DNA of 64,000 nt from Streblospio benedicti (Eukaryota; Annelida; Polychaeta; Spionida; Spionidae): the NCBI GenBank assembly GCA_019095985.1, contig CM032666.1, positions 4,030,825 to 4,094,824 of the forward strand. The letters are read 5' to 3'. This document shows, one piece after another, positions 1 to 12,056 of the stretch. The notes beneath the pieces were generated by a model that had not been told where the DNA came from, did no database searches, and was given only the letters and a program-made list of their open reading frames with translations. The position numbers and the translations under genes are program-made. The first letter of the stretch is position 1; every line of letters begins with the position of its first letter.

Positions 1-515
1 GAAAGATATCTAGATGTTCTTAAACCTGATTTAAGACATGCTTTTACTAAATTCCGTATAAGTGCACATAATTTAGCTATCGAAAAGGGTAGATATACTC
101 GCCCACCAACCCCTGTAGACCAACGCATATGTATGCAATCTGGGATAAGGAATGACTTTTATATTTAATCCGAGATGCAATGTAATAATGGTATTAGGAC
201 AGAGTTGCACTTTATGTTTCAGTGTTCTGCTCTAGCTTTGCCAAGAGAAGAAATTTTAAGTAAAATTGATGCCCATCCTTTGCATATCTAACAGAATCTC
301 ATAAATTTATATTCTTGCTTGATTCTCTTAAAGATGTTAGCAACCTTTATTAAGAAATATTTACCTTGAGACCCCTGATATTCCAATCTGATGAAGCATA
401 GTTATGATGTTATTTATTATAAGAATATATGAGTTTTAATGTATGAGTTTTTTGTGTATGTTTTTTGTGTATGTTTTTTTAATAAATTGTATATAGAATG
501 GTTTATATGTTACTA
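1..515 (+). mobile_element. LINE 3' end remnant (C-terminal Cys/His region)
   Basis: The first 290 bases read in frame 1 as a degraded LINE C-terminus: ERYLDVLKPDLRHAFTKFRI, then SAHNLAIEKGRYTRPP, then a Cys/His cluster around RICMQSGIR and LHFMFQCSA, with a stop in between. This is the basic and zinc-knuckle-like tail found after the reverse transcriptase in many animal LINEs. It matches the kind of tail expected after the reverse transcriptase at 32318, so the two may be one family (inference). The rest, to about 515, is AT-rich 3' untranslated sequence. The element runs off the left edge. Confidence 0.6.
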
Positions 516-1682
516 GCTTTGCCCGGCCACGCTTTGCAGTGGCACACTATAGCTTTTGACATGGTATCCTCCAATTTTTCTGCCATCGGATATTCAGAAA
601 AATGGTACTTTTATCAGAGTATAATACACATGTTTTAGATCTATATGTGACTGTGCTTCCGCTAACGCAAATTCCACTACAGCCAATGTGGCTATAGGGC
701 TCTCAAAAGTTGTAGCCAAATGCAAAACGTTGAACTTTGATTCCATTTCATATTCTTTGAGCACGAATGCATAAATGTTAATATGTTAGCTGTTTCAAAC
801 ACATTTTTGTTCTCTAAACAAAGTATAGCAGGCAAAAATAGGCTGATCAAGGTCAACATACCCCATGTCAACTTCCACGATGAAACTTACTAATTACTAC
901 TGGTAATAACCATCCAATGCGGAGAAAGCAACTGATGATCTCCAGAGTTCTTGTTAGTCAAAACTTGTAATGGCACAATTGGCCCCTTGGTTAGGCAAAT
1001 CAATGGGTCAATTCTGTACTTGAATAGTTGCCAAATGTGGACAATATTCAAAAATGTGAAAACACCACTTTCCAGACTAAAATAATACCAAGTGTAATGA
1101 AGGTGGGAAATAAATAAATACATTTTATGATCATTTCCAAATCATTGATCTTAAATCGAGAACATTTGTTTCATTTTAAATAATGCTTAGCATGCATAGG
1201 CAGAAATATAATATCCAACATTGCATCACTTACTATAAACACAGGTCCACTAAGTACACCTGTAATCCCCCTAAAACTATAGTATAGTGGGACAGGATTA
1301 GGGACCATTATTGAGTTCAGTCTATGGCATATCATAGCAGGGGGTAGATAAAAAGGCAGGGGTATTAAAGTGTCCGCATTTTGAAATATAATTGCAATTT
1401 ACGTAAAGTATAGTGGAACAGGATTAGGGACCATTATTGAGTTCAGTCTATGGCATATCATAGCAGGGGGTAGATAAAAAGGCAGGGGTAAAATGTCCGC
1501 ATTTTGAAATATAATTGCAATTTACATAAAGTTGGGCCCATTTGTGAATTTTTAGACTTGATGAAAACCACCCTTGGAACACACACATTGATTTGCCCAA
1601 ATTTCATGGTGATAGGATGTATGGTTTAGGAGTCTATAAAGAGCATACAAACAAACATACATAGCTTTTTATATATATAGAT
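509..1682. repeat. Unclassified interspersed repeat with internal 126-bp duplication
   Basis: The stretch opens with TAGCTTTGCCCGGCCACGC and closes with a run ending in AGCTTTTTATATATATAGAT. I recognise that pair of ends as a dispersed repeat of invertebrate genomes but cannot name its class. Inside, positions 1281-1406 and 1407-1529 are a nearly identical head-to-tail duplication. No coding capacity is visible. Confidence 0.4.
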
Positions 1683-1689
1683 AATATGC

Positions 1690-2550
1690 TTTTTGTTTCA
1701 TAAGCCTATATCACATGTATGTTGATTTGGTTACAATAAAGCGCTATTCTTCTTCTTCTCCAATGTGTAGTGCTTAGTGTCATTTCGAGGTGGGTCGTGC
1801 GTGTTCTGGTCGCAAATATTTAGTGGTCTGGGTGGTTCATTTGGTAATAGATGATTTCTGGATGGTTGTGTCTTTTTGCCTAACTGTGGCGATTGCCGTT
1901 ACAATCTGAATCAATGGAACCATGAACGATAAGCATCTGTTCTAACAGTGGGGTTGTTCAAGACGCTCCATGACTAATGCTGTCTTCCTGAAGGAAATGA
2001 CACACTTCTGCCTGTTTCTAGCCCAAAAATTGTTATCACTTCTCGGGAGATGTTATTCTGATTCTCCTCAGCCTGTGGGCTCCTGTTATGGCACGTGCTA
2101 CCATACATAGAGTTGCAAATTACGCCGTGGAGAGGGGACAAGCACGAGGCCAGGAGGTGCGGCTTCCTAAACCATGTTTGACCTAAAGAAACCCTGAGAT
2201 CAAACAAGATGTCTGCACATGTAAAGGCTTCACAATCTACAGATGTGTTGCCAATATTTTACTCATGCACAACCCACACAAATGCAGCAGTAAACTTACC
2301 TATTTTAAACCAGTTTTAGACATTATGCACTGGAGTCTACCCTCTGCTCTATGAGTATGTGCCGTGTAAACTGTAAAGATTTGGTGGCAATAGGGTGACG
2401 TTTGGAATCAAGTGTCCGTCTTATAGGGCAAGATAACGTATGCGCAACACTTTGGTACAAACTTAGTGAGCATCATTTGGTGTGTTTCGTGCACCCTTAA
2501 ATGACACCCAATTAACTTCACTTGATGATAGAAGACAACCAGACATTAAT
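1690..2550. other. Noncoding, nothing recognised
   Basis: Only a possible LINE tail near 1733 (AATAAAGCGCTATTC followed by TTC repeats) stands out. No convincing reading frame, RNA gene or inverted repeat was seen. Confidence 0.4.
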
Positions 2551-2555
2551 TATGC

Positions 2556-2886
2556 GCTGCCGTGGCCGAGTGGATAGGGGGTTTGACTCGTGACCAGAAG
2601 TTCGTGGGTTCAATTCCCGGTCTGGTCTGGTGGTAAGTGTTGAGCCAACTTACCTCTAACAGGTTGCACACTGTTCTGTGGTACCTGCATGTTAAATAGG
2701 TACGGATCAGGCGAGTGAACGCAAATGTGAATGATTAGCACGACGGTAGCAACTGTGCTGTATGCTCCCCGGGGAGTTGAGAAAAATATAGTGTGACAAG
2801 GATGCCAATGACCTTGTGTAGATATAGAGTCGTCTGATCCTTCGGAGAAAAATACCAGTAACCAGACATTTACATTTACATTTTGA
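2556..2886 (+). mobile_element. tRNA-derived SINE
   Basis: The head carries a pol III box A (TGGCCGAGTGG at 2563) and a box B-like GGTTCAATTCC about 45 bases later, resembling a tRNA-Ser/Leu. It is followed by a body containing GTGTTGAGC, an ACTTACCTCTAACAGGTTGC segment and GCCAATGACCTTGTGTAGAT, and ends in ACATTTACATTTACATTTTG. The same head and body recur at 26989, 41415 (minus) and 41985, with body-only pieces elsewhere. It is a mobile element and not a working tRNA, since the 3' half of the cloverleaf does not close. Confidence 0.75.
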
Positions 2887-2999
2887 TAGCTCTGGATGGG
2901 GGCAACCTTATTTTACAAGTCGATATTGATCATATGAAACAGTTTACTCAAAGAATGAATGAACTAACCACTTGACGAGATTCGAATTGTGACTGGCTA

Positions 3000-4245
3000 C
3001 ACCTTGGTTATATTTGGCGGCAGTGGTTATATTTTGCGTCACCAGGTTCGTTTTTAGGACTGTGGTGATATTTTGCGTTAACGTAAAGCATAACTGGGTC
3101 GGGTGCATAATAGTGTTAGCGAGAAGAAAGTACTACATTCGGCTGTACATTCGCATCGCTAGCACTGTTTTACGAATCGCTAACACCAAAATGACGTGCA
3201 TAAAAATGTGCGTAAAAAAATCATCGCTAAACTTTGGGTAAACGCATTTTAAAATTCTCTCGCAAACTATAGGTAACTTTGTGCGAATTCAGTACTTTTA
3301 GGATCCCTACCCAGTAGTTCATGACAATGGCACTTTATTTGCACATTCAAAATATACATCAACAAAGGCTACGTGTCGGAAAACATCGTGCGTTCAGGGA
3401 TAGATTGAATCCTTTAGATGCATATGACAATGAAAAGATATCGCTTATCACGACAGCTTATAATGAACTTGTATGACCAAATTGGGGATGAGTTAGAACC
3501 ATCAACAAACAGAAATCATGCAGTTCCGGGAATGCTGCAAATATTCTGTGCCTTGCGTTAATTACTATGCATGTGGCAGCTATCAGAATGTGGTAGGTGA
3601 CAGTATATGTGTACACCGATCCTCGGTCAGTCGTATAGTAAGCAGATTAACTTCTAAAATTTGTAACCTGAGACATAGATACATTCAATTTCCCAGAACA
3701 AGAGAGAATATTCAAGCAGTAAAGCACGATTTTTACCACATTTCACAATTCCCGAGTGTCATAGGTGCTGTTGAATTTTGATGGAACTTAAATTCCAATT
3801 AAAGTACCTGTTACGAATGAACACTTGTATGTAAGCAGAAAGGGTGGCCATAACATAAATGTACTGTCTATGTGTGATGCACTTCTTCAATTCATGTATG
3901 TTGTGTCAAAATATGCTGGTTCTGCAAATGATTCCTTCATTTGGATGAATTGCTACTTGAGACAACAGTTTGAAAGAAGGGAGATATAAGGATGGCTTCT
4001 TGGTGATAGCAGGTAAGGACATTTTGCTATAAACATCAAGCACTTGGCTTTGTGCTATAGATACTTAGTAGTTCTAGCTAAACGCAAGCAAGATACTACT
4101 TTAGCGAAAGGTTTTATGCACACCTCGCTATCGCTAATTGCGGTACCATGCAAAGCTTAGCGATCACGCTAAAAAGGCTATTTTACGCAAATCTTTATTT
4201 ACCCGACCCCTGGTTATATTTTGAGTTGGTTATATTTTGCGGTCT
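3000..4245 (+). mobile_element. Harbinger (HARBI1-like) DNA transposon, decayed
   Basis: Positions 3324-4010 read, in shifting frames, as a HARBI1-type DDE transposase. The pieces include ALYLHIQNIHQQRLRVGKHR, then YYACGSYQNVVGDSICVHRS, then FPSVIGAVEF followed out of frame by DGT, then NEHLYVSRKGGHNINVLSMC and ANDSFIWMNC. The IGxxDGT and xDSFIW motifs hold two of the catalytic Asp residues of the family. At least one frameshift (near 3780) and stops make it non-functional. Both flanks carry repeats of TGGTTATATTTTGCG (near 3004, 3022, 3064, 4210, 4226) and clusters of TTAGCGA in both orientations, which look like subterminal transposase-binding repeats. The exact ends are not resolved. Confidence 0.75.
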
Positions 4246-5950
4246 AACACCTCCCACCCCAGATACGGAGTCTGTTGCAGCAACTCGTCTCCAAACTCGA
4301 CAAAATCAACACCTACCGCTTCCAAGGACTGAACCAACTGCATAAGATGTATCAGATCAATGACAAAATTGTTAACATCGTAACCGATGCCCTGCACGGG
4401 CCAGTAGAACTGCTCCTCACCATAGGTGGATTCATCGACTACGACCCAAAAAACTTCAGACAGTGGACGTTTTTGTACTAATGTATGTAATTGTGTTAAT
4501 TGTGTTGGAAGCGTCACACCGGATACATACATGTTGTAAAACATAGCCATAATATTTGAAATTTGTAATTTCGCTTGGGTTACAAGGAAGGAGTGTGGCT
4601 GTGTGGGTGGGGGTAGGTGATTTTATACACAATCGTGATGAGAATTGGGAGTGGGCACATATATAATTGGTGGGAGATAGAGATAATGATGTTAAGATCA
4701 GGACTACAAATATGCCATCAACATTAGCGTGGATATGGCTAGTAACAGGGAAGGTGTGGCCAAGGTATGTGTAATTCATCGTGAATTATCCTTATGTGTA
4801 TTCTGAATTTCATCACAAACGGGACTGAAACTCTACTTTACGCGTACGCCTTGTGGATAAGATAAGAAACCTTATGCATTAGTTTTTGCTTTGCTGATGA
4901 AAAAGTAAATGAATCAACCTTCCTTCATCAACCTATGTCCCACATCGCACTTACACTACTAATATTTGTGTTGATTTGTACACTGAAACGATCATAATGT
5001 AATTGCATTATTGATGCTTTGTAAATAGAGGTAGATATTTTCCAGAAAGCTTCTAGTAAGTTTTTTTTAATCTAGTTCAATGTGTGTTTGCAAATGCTAA
5101 GCGTTTCACGCTATCTTACGTTGCACACAATAAACGTTGTTGTATATGCTGCCATGGAATAATTCTTATTTAGCACGATTTTAAATATAGTTATAGGTCG
5201 TAGTTTTTATTTAGCTTTCTTAAGTCTGCAATATCTTATGCAATAAACCAAGAGAAAAATTGCAAAAGTGATTCAGTGCATCTGAAACCTATTCTTACTC
5301 TCCCAAGAGACAAATATAAACATTGTTTACATTCACCGCCTACTACATCTTTACCACCGCCTCCCTCTCCAGTACATAATGAACACTGCCCTTATTAAGA
5401 AAGCTCTCAGACATCTCGTCTTGTCATATGGAGTCTGCTATATTAAGCAGCCAGTGGATGATGTAGACGTGCTACGCTTATATCCCTGATGTCACATAAG
5501 AGGCAGTCTTCTGGTTTATGGAAAAGTGATATACAGCAAAGACCCCCTTTGTAATACGACCACCTTTTGCCAACCAAACTTACCCAACAGCGAGACTGCC
5601 GTGAACCTCAATAAGGCGACCACCTCTCAATTGATACTACCTATAGATCGGGCAAACCAGCACTCTCTACCATGTTTATCTTTTTCTTAAAAAAGAAATC
5701 TGCCCCCCCACCCCCACCCACTTACATCCCAAATATAATCATTATACACGTAAGCTTGTCCACCCACCGCACCGTTACTGTAAATTTACGGCCCTTTCTG
5801 CCATGTTTACTGCCCTCGTATGGACACAATTACTGAGTAATAGCCACTTCCGCCTCATACACGCTGTATAACTGGCAGATTGTTTCCTTGTCTTGTATCT
5901 TGTCCTCATCGTCGGTCTGCGGGAATCTCTTTCACACTCATACGTTTCCA
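4246..5950. other. Noncoding; open frames of unknown status near 4230-4550
   Basis: Both strands stay open over 4230-4550 (106 codons on minus, 68 on plus) but neither product resembles a family I know, so I do not call a gene. Around 5535-5640 there is a fragment of the GACCACC/AGAGGTGGTC repeat seen in many places in the window. The remainder is AT-rich with no recognised feature. Confidence 0.3.
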
Positions 5951-5965
5951 GTGTTAGAATATCTC

Positions 5966-5966
<1 letters not shown>

Positions 5967-6064
<98 letters not shown>

Positions 6065-6080
6065 GCAGCAACAACAACAA
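5967..6080 (+). repeat. CAG/CAA trinucleotide tract (38 units), possibly coding poly-Gln
   Basis: There are thirty-eight consecutive CAR triplets. Every interruption is CAG to CAA, so the frame starting at 5967 reads uninterrupted glutamine. The frame is closed by TAG at 5955-5957 and TGA at 6120-6122. An AG preceded by a pyrimidine-rich stretch lies exactly at 5956-5957, and a GGTGAAAA donor-like sequence lies at 6118. An internal exon of about 160 bases is therefore possible but unproven. The other frames give poly-Ser or poly-Ala, and the minus strand gives poly-Leu. Confidence 0.85.
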
Positions 6081-6209
6081 ACTACAACACGCAATATGTA
6101 CACCAAACCTTGGGACGGGTGAAAAAAATGGCATTAGTGTTGGTGGTAAGCCGGGTCCAAGTACACAACCAATACACAGACCTTACCCTGACAGCAAAAA
6201 ATTAGCTTG

Positions 6210-8060
6210 ATGTATGCATCCATGCGGTGACACCTGTGAGAAAGTCAATACAAATGTAACAATTAACAACTCAGTATTGCCCTCTGTGGGCTAATTGATA
6301 TTACAAGTTATAATGGTTAAATAACCATAATGAATATATATTTTTTAATTTTGCAGTAAGATACTTTTGAATTTTAATATAATAATATAATGATGATATA
6401 CATCTACGTATTTACAGTAGGGCCTAATATCACACTTGGAGAATATGCGACACCATTCTTTAGATATTTATTACATGTCAAAGACTAGCCTGAAGAGGTA
6501 TCATTATCTTGGTATTTCTAATTGTAATTACATACTTAAACTTAAAGCGATTTATTTGTACGGCAGTTTCTGTTTAAACTGTAGTTTGAATTCTGACAGC
6601 TCAGCGACTGCATTGCAATTATCAATAAAAAAAATGACACAAATATTTATTTTATTTTCTCTGTAATAAAATCTAGCCTAAAAGCGGGTGTTGATTTTTT
6701 CAATTGGATAAATTATGAGCTATCAATATATACAAAAGATTTCATAATGATCAACGAGAATCTGTACTTTTCAATAAACTTTCTGAACAACCTTAATAAA
6801 GTCTGTAATTGAAATCACAGCATGAGTCAAGGTTTCTTATTTTTTGAATTTTGCGTATCTTTTTTAGACAAAGAAACCAAATCGCGTGACTTTTACAATG
6901 CATTGTTGGAGATTTTTTTTAAAGACAAACATTGACAGAAACTAAATCATTGCCTCGTCTACGCCATCACCACGGGGTGTGATAGATCGAGGCTAACCAC
7001 CTTAGCAGCGGGATATGGTACTGCGATTGTACCCTAATATTTCTATTATCAAACACGCCTATAAATCCACCTACGCCAAGGCAGTGTGTTTTGGACTTGT
7101 GTTGTTTTGTCCATTACGGCGGCCTCATTTGTCAACTGTATAAAACTATATAAAGTAGTGTGTAACGTTTGGAAACAAGAAAGTGCATTACTCGGTGCCA
7201 AATTTAGCTACGCTGACGTTGGATACCAGTTTAGTGATTGCCATGTCATTATTTTGTCTTTTAGGTCGTCGGCAACATTTTGAACATGCTCAAAATTTTC
7301 TGGCGTTCTGAACGAACTTTTTTTCAGCCACGTGCCTGATATGGCTGTTTTACGTCGGCTCTGTGGTAGTTCCATGTTCAGGTTTTTTTTGCGCTTGTGT
7401 GTTAGTTCTCATCCAGCACAACGGTCAAATGTTTGGAATTAAGCAACGGAAACGAGACGTTTAATTCTCAAGTATCAATTTATGTAGTCGTTCATGGAAC
7501 GGAGCGGTGGGACATCAGTTTCAAGACTACTTCTTTATAGGACTATTTTTCATGCTCGCAAATGTTCATGATAGTGCACTATAAAATGAACAAAAAGACT
7601 ACGCCGCTATCGAGACCACTTGAGGTCAGTCCAACGGGTGGTCGTAAGAGAGTAGATACACACCGACTGTCGTTCTGGGCTGGACGATGTCGAACACCCC
7701 CGTATGGACTAGATAATGGAGACCAAATGTCCGGCCTACGAGGCAGATTTTCCCTTCTCTTCTACACAGTACGGCACATGCATAGAAATAGCTTCATGCA
7801 TCCTAAACAACAGCATGTAACACTGCAGCTAAAACACAGAAAGTTCACTGTCTTTGTTCAGTACCATTAACGTTCGATACAGACAGGGAATGCGTGCGAA
7901 TGAAGAAGGCACTTTTCAGGGAACAGTCCTAACCTCTTTTGCAGGACCTTTGATTCAAACTCATGAACTCACGCATAGCCGCCTTCCACAAGGCCTCGCA
8001 CAATATGAGGGTAACGGTATATGTTTAAGTGGTGAGCTCACCATTTCTATACATGAGCAA
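6210..8060. other. Noncoding, nothing recognised
   Basis: AT-rich sequence with short open frames that show no family features (for example 7562-7870 on plus). No inverted repeats or RNA genes were recognised. Confidence 0.35.
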
Positions 8061-8067
8061 CACAAAT

Positions 8068-8978
8068 AAGATAAGATAAGATAACTTTATTTCAGATGTA
8101 TAACATACATCCATATAAAACATAATTGTATATTAATATATGTACTGTACATAGACGGTATATTAAACAGTGCTAAGAATACTGTTATTGGACAGGTTGA
8201 TTAAATACAAACAACTTTCTAGTCCAACTATTACAACATTCAGAGGCAAAAGTAAAATACGAAGAATTTAAAATGCATGGGACAAGCGAATTGTTGCAGT
8301 TTTCAAGTATTTTAAGTTTTAAAATTAAAGATATTTTTTCATGAAATGATTTTAAAATCATCAACGTTATGACTCAATTTTTAACTAATACTACACCGCT
8401 CTTTTATATTTAACAAGTATCTAAAAATATTGATAAAAAGCAACTCTACAATCATTAAGGTTTTTACATTTAGAATTAGCCCATAGTGAAGAGCAATACA
8501 GATTTCTACAAAACGATTGAAACAAATGTATCTTAACTTCTTCAGAACATTTAATAAATTTACGAATTATAGTGTTTCCAATATACAGTGATTTCTTTTG
8601 CCTGTTGATATCGCCGTTATCATTAAACAAATTATTTACACAAAAACCAAAATATTTATGTTTTCCTATCCATTCAGGTGGCATCTTATTAATTTCAACA
8701 ACATGTAACTTTGATGATTTAAAAGATTCGTGATATAGGTACATGTACATGCAGTAGGTTTTATTAGGATTAAATACCATTTCATTGTTTTTCGCAAAAT
8801 TTTCACACCATGCACACGTGGTTAGCAATTTCTATAGGCCTTTTGCAGAAGGACTTAAAATTACGGCATCATCTGCATGAAATAAATGATTAAAACTTAC
8901 ATTGTTCATGTGACATCCTACTTGCAGTTTGTTAAGATTAGAACTTAGATCACCTAAGAATATAATATATATAAGAAT
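8068..8978 (-). mobile_element. LINE remnant, reverse transcriptase end and 3' tail
   Basis: On the minus strand this reads as the second half of a non-LTR reverse transcriptase. Near 8860-8900 lies HLFHADDAVILSPSAKGL (the [YF]xDD catalytic box, here HADD). Next come CENFAKNNEMVFNPNKTYC, EWIGKHKYFGFCVNN and a thumb/connection region including NTIIRKFIKCSEEVKIHLFQ and NLYCSSLWANS. The frame from 8828 to 8421 is open for 135 codons, with stops on either side. The 3' end is CTGAAATAAAGTTATC followed by TTATC/TCTTA repeats at 8068-8090, a microsatellite tail usual for such elements. The 5' part is missing. Confidence 0.75.
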
Positions 8979-8979
8979 A

Positions 8980-10640
8980 CTAATACACTAACCTCGCACT
9001 AACGGCTCTTAACCAATCAGAATCGAGTATAATCATCAAAGGGGTGAGATAAGCCAACATTATGAATTATATCTAAATATTAATGGAAAAGTATTGATTT
9101 CATTTTGTCAGTCATATCATCTCAGATCTACAATCTGTCACATTTATCATAATTGGCTCTTCGGTCATGCACTTAATATATGATCGCTAGTCATTGCCAG
9201 AAGCTTTTACCTACAGCACACTTGAATCGCAACTCAAAGATATCAGCTACCGCTTGTCTATTTAACGTGTTGATTCCCAGATTGCTAGATCACGCACTTA
9301 TCAAATAATCAGCATTGACGCCACCAATTGGTGATAATTGTGATAATACTTCCGGGTCACTCTAGCTATTGCCACTTCGTTATCAACACCGCTTGTCCCC
9401 CATATAGCATGAACAGGCTCTTGTGAATAACACCGTCAGTTTCCATGGCCTAGATTCTACTATCAAACAGTTCAGGTTGTTGACGCTGTGACTGAGTTTT
9501 TACGTTGAATTCCTTGATCAGTTTGTCACGTGAAGAGCATGACAGGATGAGGAAGACGCATGCCATATACAGATTCACGGAACTGGCTGTTCCTGATAAT
9601 TGACACGTGTCATATTGAGAAATGTGCCACGTGTGTATATGGCTGAACCCGCGCATAGGCACACGGTGCAAAAGACTCGTGACTTCTGCATTACAGCAGA
9701 ATCTCTCTGATAGTACTAGAAGAATATGTGCTGTATTGTATACTTTGCAGAGTATTAACATGTCTTGTAATTGTACGATGTTCTTCTTTGATATATGCTT
9801 ATGTAGGTAGTTAATCTTTCTCAGTCTATGGGTGGCCTCAAGTGGTCTCAATAGAAAGGTGGCATCTTGATGAAGGATTCACCTTCACAAACCACAGTGC
9901 AGAACCTCTACCTTTGAACCATCCTTTGCACTAACCGAAAGTGGTCTTAATAGAGAGGTGGTGTCCTAGCTGAGGTTCATGCCAGTCTCTTCATCACGGC
10001 TTAACGCTACTGTAAAATGTGGTGGCAACGGAACAGTGTCCCAGTTATAGAGGTGCTCGTCTTTGTAGTTTAGTGCTGTTCACATTAGGCCTACATGGAT
10101 GTACGTTAATCGTGAGCTACATCACACCAGCATGAATTATAACCCAGACAGAGCCTGGAGACAGCAGTGTTTACTATGTGGGTGGTCAGCCTTCACGGGG
10201 TCGCTCTATCAATGCTTTTTTCCCACCGAAACACAAACTGTGCATCCGTCTCCGTGACGGGCCCTTTGATATGGGGCCACGTTTTGCGGCATCTACACTC
10301 AAGAGAACATTCATCAGCAAAATAGCAAGCATGTTTTGCTCCTAGATTTATTTTACACGTACTTTGTTTTGTTTGGTATACAACTGATGAAATAAAATAC
10401 AAATTTTAAAATTGTTTTTGCTTGACACAGAATGGATGACACAGTTATCCGACTCTACTTCATTAATGGGCAAAGTAGATAAAATTTTAGATATAATGGA
10501 AATGTTGAGAACATCAGCAAAACAAGGGCACATTTTGCCCCAAACTGTCCAGTAGTGAGGATAACTGGCTCCATGAATAAGCAGGTTTTGCCTGAGGCTC
10601 TAGTGTAGTTAATGGGTCCACATGCAGTTTTGTTTGACAG
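8980..10640. other. Noncoding; fragments of a dispersed GGTCTC/AGAGGTGG repeat
   Basis: Segment 9000-9060 shares AACCAATCAGAATCGAGTA with the inverse of 34350-34370, so a dispersed repeat is present. Segment 9830-10060 contains several copies of the GTGGTCT...TAGAGAGGTGGT motif that recurs near 16550, 39600-40090, 42770, 56890 and 58880. I see no gene. Confidence 0.4.
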
Positions 10641-10689
10641 TGAAAGATGCCGCTCACTTTGTGTAACAGTATGAACTGTTTTATGCGTA

Positions 10690-11114
10690 GGGCCACAGCC
10701 AGTCTACGACCAAAAACGCATGTCATAAAGCCGGGTCAGACCGTGGTAAGGAGGCAGTTCGACCACTGTCACCGTGGTCACGCTAATCGTCACATAATCA
10801 CAGCGGATTTAGCCGCACGTTGCCTGCACAGACACAGCACTGGCGCCTGCACCATGCACGTACGAATGCCTTACTTTAGTAATCACACCGTGCGTGTGTA
10901 ACTTAAGTGATAAGCGAGTACAACGCACGTTGTTGCATGTTGACCTCACTCAATAAAAGCATTCCAAGTGCCGACGCACCCATAACACACTGAACCACTG
11001 CTTATGCGCCCACAACTGTACTTTTGTCAATGTATGCGGAAAACGCCGTAGATGCCGCAGAATCCAACACGCCTTGCGGCGACCACCGCCGCAAGGTGGA
11101 ATGTGCCCCTCGCT
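10690..11114 (-). mobile_element. MITE of the AGCGAGGGGC family, diverged copy
   Basis: Antisense copy of the family described at 14213. It ends with the terminal repeat (GTGGAATGTGCCCCTCGCT ending at 11114) and runs left through the shared CAACTGTACTTTTGTCAATG and GCGGATTTAGCCGCACGTTG segments to about 10690. There it stops within ACAGCCAGTCTACGACC, so the outer arm on that side is lost. It still has an unoccupied TACGAATGCCTTACTTTAG site near 10862, the same site that in the copy at 15028-16136 is filled by another insertion. Confidence 0.7.
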
Positions 11115-11609
11115 TAATACAGCCTTTTTTGTTACAAGCAACTTTGACATCAAGTACTTATATAATTTGTACAATATTGGTTATGTAAAAATGTATTTGA
11201 TCGGTCCTTGGGAAGTGCTCACAGCACAGTAGCCAGCTAGTATAATATCGACCTCATATGGGATCGTTATGATTAAACTAAATAGTTTCTTGAACTTCCT
11301 TGGCAGGAAAAATGTCAATACTGTGGTAAAATGTTTCTTTATTTAATTATATATCTTTTAATAAAAAAATATTTAATTATTTCAGATAGCTTTTTGTAAC
11401 TATTCTAGCTTAGTTAACACTAAAAACGAAATTGTATTTATACCAATGTTTAGTTTCATATCTCAGATTTTATTCCAAATGTACACCTAATCGTCATTAG
11501 TATCCTTAAACTTATTTAGTATTTGAGTCGCTTCAGGTAACTGAAGTGAAAGCCTTGAGTTCATATAGTTTTGTGTGCTTGCCAGTGTGTGTGTGTGTGT
11601 GCGTGTGGG

Positions 11610-11811
11610 TGCAACGCACGTTGTTGCATGTTGAACTCACTCAATAAAAGCATTCCAAGTGCCGACGCACCCATAACACACTGAGCCACTGCTCTTGCGC
11701 CCACAACTGTACTTTTGTCAATGCATGCGGAAAACGCCGTGGACAACGCCGACTTCAACACGCCTTGCAGTGAACACGCCCGCAAGGTCAAATGTGCCTC
11801 TCCCTTTAGCC
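11610..11811 (-). mobile_element. MITE of the AGCGAGGGGC family, end fragment
   Basis: Begins at GCAACGCACGTTGTTGCATG just after a (GT)n run at 11587 and continues through the same body as the copy at 10690-11114 to a decayed terminal repeat near 11790-11811 (AAATGTGCCTCTCCCTTTAG). It covers only about the outer 200 bases of the family. Confidence 0.65.
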
Positions 11812-12056
11812 ATGGCCAGCACATGTGTTCTGTCCACTGTAGTGTCATTTCAGGTTTGATTGAAAATACAAGCGACTACTCCCTAGGGCACATTAAGCGA
11901 GGGGCACATTCCACCTTGCAGCCGTGGGCGCCGCAAGGCGTCTTGAGGTCTGCGGCGTCTATGGCGTTTTCCACATGCAGTAAGAAAAGTACAGTTGTGG
12001 GCACATACGCACGGGCTCCGTGCGTTATGAGTGCGTCGGCACAGGGAGTGGTTTTT

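Noticed and set aside
2556-2640. tRNA gene (Ser/Leu-like) at the box A/box B sequence
   Set aside because: The acceptor stem does not close, and the same sequence with the same non-tRNA body occurs several times, so it is a SINE.
4230-4550. 106-codon minus frame beside the Harbinger remnant as the Myb-like second Harbinger protein
   Set aside because: No Myb-type tryptophan spacing is visible, and the plus strand is also open here, so the call cannot be supported.
5775-6134. 119-codon minus-strand frame, mostly leucine
   Set aside because: It is the antisense of the CAG/CAA tract. Leucine codons come from CTG/TTG repeats, and the flanks show no protein-like sequence.
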